In this document: positions 21,984 through 25,798 of the stretch, piece by piece
Layout: every line of letters begins with the position of its first letter
How positions within the stretch are numbered: the stretch's first letter is position 1
Origin: Deltaproteobacteria bacterium
GTDB lineage: Bacteria; Desulfobacterota; Binatia; Bin18
DNA: 25,798 nt
Direction: 5' to 3'
Assembly (NCBI GenBank): GCA_016200595.1
Contig: JACQEL010000732.1
Coordinates: forward strand, 1 to 25,798
Made by a program: the position numbers and the translations under genes
Notes under the pieces: model-generated
Seen by the model: the letters and a program-made list of their open reading frames with translations, nothing else
Told to the model about the DNA's origin: nothing
Database searches by the model: none

Positions 21984-22795
21984 GACAACACTCCCTTAGG
22001 GACCGTAATGGTAATGTTGGCCCGCTTCTTCTGCTCGTCGGTCCCGACGCGTCTGGCCCAGCCATCCTGCTCGTGCATCCAGGCCGGCAGGCCCGCGGGG
22101 AGATCTCCAGCGGGAATCGACACCCGGTCGCCGTCCTGGAAGGCGTCGCCATAGAGCACCAGAGGGGTGACCTGGTCGGGATGTTGAATGGCAGGAGCGA
22201 GTTGCTGGAGGCCGGCATTCCAGTTCTTGAGCATGGCTTTAATGGCGGCGGCCAGCTTGGTTTTGTTATTCTTGGCCGAGCTTTCTGGCTGGGTGGGGTG
22301 GGTGATGGCCGCCACCGCAACGTTCGTCGCTTGGCCCTGGGGAGTAGCTTTCCACAGCTGCCAGGCTTCGGTCGCAAGTGTGCCCAGTGTCACGACCGCT
22401 TCGATCTGTTGATCGATGAGGAGGGCATTGAGCCAGCGATGGCGATAGGCAATGAGTTCGGGCTTCTTGCGCACCGCCGTGGTGACACTGCCGTACACGC
22501 TGTAGAAAAATGTATTGATCAGGACGTAGCTGGTGGTGATCCCGAGTTTGGCGAGAAAGCCTTGGAGGCGGCGGCCGGCTTCTCCTACTAGAATGCGGCG
22601 CACGATGGTCTCGTGTTGCGCCGGATCTTGGCCGATGACCAGGACGCGGGCGGACCCGTCGAGGCGCCCCCGATGAAAAATCGGGCCCCATTCGACCCGA
22701 AACCGTGCGGGCGGATAGACGTCGGTGTCCGGGTACTCAGCACAGAGCGTGCGAAAGGGTTCGGTGCCGTAGCCAGGATCAAAGGGATGCGTCAT
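21980..22795 (-). CDS. Uracil-DNA glycosylase superfamily protein
   Basis: The 271-residue product has the UDG-fold motif GQDPAQHE at residues 55-62 (motif A of this superfamily, with Asp) after VEWGPIFHRGRLDGSARVLV. The middle reads GFLAKLGITTSYVLINTFFY, then VVTLGTLATEAWQ, and a C-terminal motif B candidate is ITHPTQPES with H166. The family removes uracil or other deaminated bases from DNA; this branch is not one of the classic Ung types. AGGAG precedes the ATG by 7 nt. It overlaps the amidohydrolase by 4 nt downstream and a 53-residue ORF by 17 nt upstream. A two-step handling of excised or free bases with the amidohydrolase is inference. Confidence 0.82.
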   Translation of the reverse strand: MTHPFDPGYGTEPFRTLCAEYPDTDVYPPARFRVEWGPIFHRGRLDGSARVLVIGQDPAQHETIVRRILVGEAGRRLQGFLAKLGITTSYVLINTFFYSVYGSVTTAVRKKPELIAYRHRWLNALLIDQQIEAVVTLGTLATEAWQLWKATPQGQATNVAVAAITHPTQPESSAKNNKTKLAAAIKAMLKNWNAGLQQLAPAIQHPDQVTPLVLYGDAFQDGDRVSIPAGDLPAGLPAWMHEQDGWARRVGTDEQKKRANITITVPKGVLS

Positions 22796-22940
22796 CGTCG
22801 TCTCCTGTCTTGCCCTGCAAGGACCTCACCCCAGTACTTACGCCGCAGGCAATCACAGGACGAGAAACAAGAATACGGGTACCGTGGGGAGCACAGAGAT
22901 GATCTTTCTCTTGCGCTGGGTCATATGGGAGGTCGGCCAT
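22779..22940 (-). CDS. Small ORF upstream of UDG-like gene, 53 aa
   Basis: The frame starts at ATG 22,940, with a perfect AAGGAGG at 7-nt spacing, and ends at 22,779 inside the UDG-like gene. The product (MADLPYDPAQEKDHLCAPHG, then ACGVSTGVRS and the acidic GDDDDASL) matches nothing I know. The strong binding site and 17-nt overlap suggest it is translated and may feed ribosomes to the UDG-like gene, as a leader or small partner. Confidence 0.42.
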   Translation of the reverse strand: MADLPYDPAQEKDHLCAPHGTRILVSRPVIACGVSTGVRSLQGKTGDDDDASL

Positions 22941-23180
22941 GGCGATGCCTCCTTCCCCGTACTAGAGCTATCGACTCAAGACAGAAAAGCTGTAAGGGAC
23001 GAAAGAAACGAATTAAACGAAGAAAGGGTCGGCTGCAGGGGACTTCTTTCGTTTCTTTCGTTTCTTTCGTACGGGCAGACGAGTGCTCTGCTGACCATAC
23101 AGGCCGGCGAAACTGACCCGCCAGCCTCTCCAACGCAAGCAGGCGCCAGGGAAGGCTGGACGAGGAGCAGACGCAGAAAG
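22941..23180. other. Leader of UDG-amidohydrolase operon
   Basis: The space between the terminator at 23,178-23,214 and the 53-residue ORF holds the 9-mer inverted array at 22,999-23,070. A promoter for the downstream operon is expected here, but no convincing -35/-10 pair was identified. Confidence 0.4.
22999..23070. repeat. Inverted array of 9-nt tandem repeats (TTCTTTCGT type)
   Basis: The left arm is three 9-mers ACGAAAGAA, ACGAATTAA and ACGAAGAAA (22,999-23,025). The right arm, after an 18-nt loop, is TTCTTTCGT three times without change (23,044-23,070). The outer 14 bp pair perfectly. It lies in the leader of the UDG-like operon, so it could act in RNA. The plan equals that of 16,726-16,791. 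Confidence 0.82.
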
Positions 23181-23214
23181 ACAAAAAGCGCCTCAAGCAT
23201 AAAGCCCGAGGCGC
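23178..23214 (-). terminator. Intrinsic terminator after NDT-DUF559 gene
   Basis: On the minus strand GCGCCTC (23,208-23,214) pairs with GAGGCGC (23,188-23,194) over a 13-nt loop, followed at once by TTTTTGTCTTT. It ends the transcript of the gene stopping at 23,304 and separates it from the UDG operon. Confidence 0.85.
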
Positions 23215-23303
23215 AGCAGGAAAGAATCCAGTGGAAGCTAAGAGAGAATTGGAGAGAAAAAAGGTGGAGGATAAGGAAGGATGGGAAAGAGAAGAGAGGT
23301 GAA

Positions 23304-24128
23304 TTAGGAAGGGAGCAAACGAAGGGGAGCAGGGTCGGGCGAGTTCTTCACTCGCTGCATGAGGTCCTGGACCTCGGCTACACACCGCTTAGTGTCACTA
23401 TAGACCTCAGTCCCAGTAAAGCGGAGCACCGTCCATCCCCGCTTACTGAGAAAGCGGTCTTTGCGTGCATCATGAGTCCGTTGTTCCTTGGTCTTGTGGA
23501 ACTCGTGCCCATCGAGTTCAATCGCCAGCTTGCACGCAGGCAAAGCGAAGTCCAAAGCATAGGGCTTGACCGGATACTGCGTCACCCAGCCAGCATCCAG
23601 GCGGCGCAGCTGTTTCCAGAATAGCAGTTCTAGGGGCGACTGGCAGAACGCTCCCTCCTGCTGCAAGAAGGTCCATAGCGCGGTAGCTGGATCCGAGGCC
23701 TCGAGAGTCACCTTGGTGGAGAGATTCACCAGCAAGGAGCCGCTGAGGGTAGAGTGACGCTCGTCGGCGGAGGGCGTGCTCACCCAAATTCGTTTCTGCA
23801 AAGCGGCCGCGTAGCCCAATTCGATCCCCCAGCGGGTATTCTCTGCCTTAGTCGGCAAGTAAGCAAAGATCACATCCGCCTCCTCGATAGCCGAGATTAG
23901 CATATAGTCATCGGCGGCTTCGCTCAGCGTGGGGTCAATGAAGTACGGGCCGACGTAGTCGAAGCGGCGGAAGATGGCGCCTAGACGAATGGGCCAATGG
24001 AAGTCCTCTTCCGTAGCCAGCATAGTAGCAATCTCCTGGGCACTGATCTGCAATAGGGCAGGCTTGACGATGGTTGCGCGCCAGTGTTCAGGACCAACCG
24101 GACCAGCACAGTAGATTTTGAGACTCAT
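23304..24128 (-). CDS. NDT-like domain fused to DUF559/Vsr-like nuclease
   Basis: The 274-residue product has two domains. Residues 1-120 look like the nucleoside 2-deoxyribosyltransferase fold: KIYCAGPVGPEHW, FDYVGPYFID, ISAIEEADVIFAYLP and RWGIELGYAAALQKR, with E103 where the family has its catalytic Glu. Residues about 163-262 are a DUF559 nuclease of the Vsr/PD-(D/E)XK type: SPLELLFWKQL with E167, PYALDFALP with D193, AIELDGHEFHKTKEQ with E204 and D206, and KRGWTVLRFTGTEVY. ATG 24,128 has AAAGGAG at 11 nt; an upstream in-frame TTG at 24,242 would add a hydrophobic stretch but lacks support. A terminator follows. Nucleotide-sensing or nucleotide-cutting coupled to DNA cleavage is inference. 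Confidence 0.8.
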   Translation of the reverse strand: MSLKIYCAGPVGPEHWRATIVKPALLQISAQEIATMLATEEDFHWPIRLGAIFRRFDYVGPYFIDPTLSEAADDYMLISAIEEADVIFAYLPTKAENTRWGIELGYAAALQKRIWVSTPSADERHSTLSGSLLVNLSTKVTLEASDPATALWTFLQQEGAFCQSPLELLFWKQLRRLDAGWVTQYPVKPYALDFALPACKLAIELDGHEFHKTKEQRTHDARKDRFLSKRGWTVLRFTGTEVYSDTKRCVAEVQDLMQRVKNSPDPAPLRLLPS

Positions 24129-24266
24129 TACAACACTCCTTTCAGGAAAGCAGCACACCACGAGTAAGACCACAGAAAGAGCCACACAACTGAGGAGGAC
24201 TCTAGGCCTGCTGCGGCGAGATAATGGTTGAACAAGGGACAAAAGGAAGAGGACGACAGGCTGCTT

Positions 24267-24734
24267 TTATGGCCTCGGGCTCACCTGCTGTGCTCCCGTA
24301 ATCTGCCCCTGTAGGTACCCGTCCTCGACAAACGAGACATACCGACCTTCACCAATAACGACGTGATCCAAGATTTTGATGCCTAGCACCTCGCCGATCT
24401 GACACAGGCGGGTGGTAATGGCTACATCCTCGGCCGAGGGCAAAGGATCTCCGCTGGGATGGTTATGAACAAGAATGAGGGCCACGGCATTGCCTAATAT
24501 GGCGACTTTGAATACTTCCCGGGGATGGACCACGCTGGCAGTGAGGGAGCCGACACTGACCACATGGAAGCCCAGCAGTTTATTCTTGGCGTCGAGTAAG
24601 AGGACAATAAATTCCTCACGGTCTGCCCGCTCAAAGCGGTTGTGGAAGGTTTCATAAATGTCGTGGGCATGACGGAATTGTTTGCGGGCGCCATAGCCTT
24701 CACGGCGTTCTCGAATAATTTTGAGCTCGTACAT
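24267..24734 (-). CDS. RadC-like JAB-domain protein, stand-alone
   Basis: The 155-residue product consists of the JAB/MPN domain of RadC without the N-terminal helix-hairpin-helix. The motif LVHNHPSGDPLPSAED gives H90, H92 and D103 as metal ligands; E41 (REEFIVLLLDAKN) is the expected catalytic Glu. Short RadC proteins are common on prophages and genomic islands, where their role is unsettled and does not appear to be classical DNA repair. The start is at ATG 24,734, with AAAGGA about 8 nt before it. A terminator lies upstream at 24,761-24,801, so it begins a new transcript running into the NDT-DUF559 gene. Confidence 0.88.
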   Translation of the reverse strand: MYELKIIRERREGYGARKQFRHAHDIYETFHNRFERADREEFIVLLLDAKNKLLGFHVVSVGSLTASVVHPREVFKVAILGNAVALILVHNHPSGDPLPSAEDVAITTRLCQIGEVLGIKILDHVVIGEGRYVSFVEDGYLQGQITGAQQVSPRP

Positions 24735-24760
24735 AAGTCGGGTCCTTTCAGAGGGTAGGG

Positions 24761-24801
24761 TAAAAACAAAACGGGGAACGAGCCTCTGCCGGCTGCTCCC
24801 C
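24761..24801 (-). terminator. Intrinsic terminator upstream of radC-like gene
   Basis: On the minus strand GGGGA...TCCCC with an inner AGCC/GGCT pairing (24,773-24,801) is followed by TTTTGTTTTTA. It ends the transcript of the small genes between 24,851 and 25,321. Confidence 0.75.
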
Positions 24802-24850
24802 TCTATCGATTGAGCTTTGGTTTGTGGTGTTGGTGGACGAAACGCTGGTT

Positions 24851-25009
24851 TTAGGAAAGTTCCATGAGTCGTTTGACTTCCGAGACACTGGTGGTGAAAT
24901 CGTCGGGTGACTCTTCCAATTTCACCAGCGCCGCGCACTGTGGCTCGAAGGCGTAGCTGCCCCGATCCACATACCACTCACAGTCACGGCATGCGGTAGG
25001 TGATGACAC
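24851..25009 (-). CDS. Small Cys-containing protein, 52 aa
   Basis: GTG 25,009 opens a 52-residue frame reading MSSPTACRDCEWYVDRGSYA, then FEPQCAALVKLEESPDDFTT and ending VKRLMELS. C7-x2-C10 with C25 and an acidic helical tail suggest a small metal-binding knuckle. It overlaps the end of the preceding 47-residue gene by 26 nt. There is no strong ribosome binding site, so it may rely on coupling. The terminator at 24,761-24,801 follows. No family recognised. Confidence 0.5.
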   Translation of the reverse strand: MSSPTACRDCEWYVDRGSYAFEPQCAALVKLEESPDDFTTSVSEVKRLMELS

Positions 25010-25127
25010 GTCCGATCGCCAGGGACAGTGACACGATGCCCAAAGTGCGCAACAGCCACAGGGCTTCGTCGAGCAGGATGGTTTTCCACCCTTGCGACGT
25101 CTGTTCTTCTGTTTCGGGTTCCATCAT
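24984..25127 (-). CDS. Small single-helix membrane protein, 47 aa
   Basis: ATG 25,127 (or the adjacent ATG 25,124) has a perfect AAGGAGG directly upstream. The 47-residue product has an acidic start (MMEPETEEQTSQGW), one hydrophobic helix (LWLLRTLGIVSLSLAIG) and a short basic end. It overlaps the stop of the preceding gene. No family is recognised; small membrane proteins in tandem are typical of phage lysis or modulator clusters. Confidence 0.65.
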   Translation of the reverse strand: MMEPETEEQTSQGWKTILLDEALWLLRTLGIVSLSLAIGRVITYRMP

Positions 25128-25321
25128 GCCTCCTTGGGCAAGGTGGTCTGCCCGTCGTGCTCCAGGCGCTGCGACTGATCGCCCCCAGCCACAAACGGCA
25201 GCCGTTGCTGGTACATCAACTCGCGACCGACGTACCAAACGAGGGCACCGACCGCGATGATCACACACTTGCCGACCTCGTCCTTGTTGTTGTTCCACCA
25301 GTTGCTGAGAGTTTCCAACAT
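25124..25321 (-). CDS. Small membrane protein, 65 aa
   Basis: The 65-residue product has a Trp/Asn-rich start (MLETLSNWWNNNKDEVG), one membrane helix (CVIIAVGALVWYVG) and a polar tail. GAGGAGA lies about 7 nt before the ATG. Its stop overlaps the next start by ATGA. A holin-like or phage accessory role is possible but not shown. Confidence 0.65.
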   Translation of the reverse strand: MLETLSNWWNNNKDEVGKCVIIAVGALVWYVGRELMYQQRLPFVAGGDQSQRLEHDGQTTLPKEA

Positions 25322-25350
25322 GCTGATTCTCCTCTGTGTCGGGTGTTGTA

Positions 25351-25386
25351 GAAAAACAAAGGGCCTTCAGCGTTCACCGAAGGCCC
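25351..25386 (-). terminator. Intrinsic terminator after 76-aa gene
   Basis: On the minus strand GGGCCTTC (25,379-25,386) pairs exactly with GAAGGCCC (25,361-25,368) over a 10-nt loop, followed by TTTGTTTTTC. It lies between the gene ending at 25,411 and the small membrane-protein genes. Confidence 0.88.
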
Positions 25387-25410
25387 TCCTGGTCACACAG
25401 TTGATTGTGC

Positions 25411-25641
25411 TTAGAACGGCCGGTCAGTTTCCTGACCACCGTTCTCACTCAAGTAGGCTTGGGCGACACGGATCCAGGCGTACATGAGCGCAGCGCCGAC
25501 CATTGCGCCGATGGCGAACGTCTTACTGCACACTGTGTCCCAGATGGTGTAGGGCACCACCTGCAGTGTGCTCGGCTGCTCGACTGCGACCGGCGTGTTA
25601 GGGTAGGCGTCTTCTCTACCACTGTTCGCGATGGTTGCCAT
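25411..25641 (-). CDS. Small membrane protein, 76 aa
   Basis: The 76-residue product has a polar N-terminal half (MATIANSGREDAYPNTPVAV), one hydrophobic segment (TFAIGAMVGAALMYAWIRVA) and an acidic tail. AGGAGG lies 7 nt upstream of the ATG and a terminator follows, so it is a well-formed monocistronic unit, possibly highly expressed. The layout resembles small phage coat or membrane proteins, but no family can be named. Confidence 0.7.
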   Translation of the reverse strand: MATIANSGREDAYPNTPVAVEQPSTLQVVPYTIWDTVCSKTFAIGAMVGAALMYAWIRVAQAYLSENGGQETDRPF

Positions 25642-25699
25642 AGGTTATCCTCCTATACCTGTAGTTCCCGGTTTTTTGATCAGAGCGAATGTGTGTGAC

Positions 25700-25729
25700 G
25701 GGCGCGCAGAGCCCTTGCTCTGCGCGCCC
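25700..25729. repeat. Perfect 13-bp hairpin
   Basis: GGGCGCGCAGAGC (25,700-25,712) pairs exactly with 25,717-25,729 over a 4-nt loop. There is no T tract on either strand, so it is a structural hairpin or a weak bidirectional terminator between divergent genes. Confidence 0.7.
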
Positions 25730-25780
25730 TGGTTGCCCCAAGGTGGGAAGTGACCAAACGACCCGTCCCTGGAGGCAGCC

Positions 25781-25798
25781 ATGGACAGTTTACCCTTG
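25781..25798 (+). CDS. Possible gene start running off the right edge
   Basis: ATG 25,781 follows GGAGG at 5-nt spacing and reads MDSLPL to the window end. Only six codons are visible, so nothing can be said about the product. It would be divergent from the 76-residue gene. Confidence 0.3.

Noticed and set aside
21794..22591. Plus-strand frame of 265 codons antisense to UDG and amidohydrolase genes
   Set aside because: No recognisable motif. It spans two well-supported genes on the other strand.
22884..23624. Long plus-strand frame of 246 codons
   Set aside because: It runs across a terminator, the 9-mer hairpin array and antisense to the DUF559 domain. Its content is low-complexity Lys/Arg/Glu and it has no ribosome binding site.

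Overview
The window reads as two joined pieces. Positions 1 to about 15,080 look like chromosomal DNA of an uncultured environmental bacterium with moderately high GC. The mix of a B12-dependent ribonucleotide reductase, a hydantoinase-type pair, a GlcD-type flavoprotein, two crotonases, a Clp1/Grc3-like kinase and intergenic spaces full of palindromic repeats fits a soil or sediment lineage related to the former Deltaproteobacteria (Desulfobacterota, Binatota or Tectomicrobia-like). That placement is inference from gene content only. Positions from about 15,084 to the right edge look like one arm of an integrative element. It starts with a degenerate tRNA 3'-end copy, then an intact tyrosine integrase and a small XRE regulator with a palindromic operator, followed by accessory genes.

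Left piece. 1-590 has no convincing gene and holds two strong palindromic repeats. 591-4515 is a hyuA-hyuB pair. 4516-5760 holds two short elements with related terminal inverted repeats around a Clp1/Grc3-like NTPase on the minus strand. 5768-6440 (minus) is a DciA-like DUF721 gene coupled to a 68-residue helical protein. Divergent from it, a good NrdR box lies in front of nrdJ (6677-9496). 9649-10544 is an excisionase-type HTH gene, a DUF4258 gene and a YgiT-type zinc-finger gene, which resembles a toxin-antitoxin module. 10659-14449 carries an enoyl-CoA hydratase, a divergent FAD-linked oxidase, a small unknown gene and a second crotonase whose expected N-terminus is interrupted by an in-frame TAG. 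A relic of another integrase follows at 14,507-14,690.

Right piece. After the integrase and XRE genes come an envelope pair (RlpA-like lipoprotein on the minus strand, RodZ-like HTH membrane protein on the plus strand) and a two-helix membrane protein. A long minus-strand block then runs from 25,641 down to 19,929: three small genes with membrane segments, a small Cys-containing protein, a stand-alone RadC/JAB protein, a nucleoside-deoxyribosyltransferase-like domain fused to a DUF559 (Vsr-like) nuclease, a 53-residue ORF, a uracil-DNA-glycosylase superfamily protein overlapping an amidohydrolase, and a zinc-ribbon reading frame. Intrinsic terminators divide this block into three or four units.

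The best candidates for undescribed biology are (a) the nucleobase/nucleotide/DNA cluster on the element, especially the deoxyribosyltransferase-DUF559 fusion next to RadC, UDG and amidohydrolase genes; and (b) four intergenic hairpins built on the same plan from unrelated sequence, each having arms made of 7-, 8- or 9-nt tandem repeats in inverted orientation.
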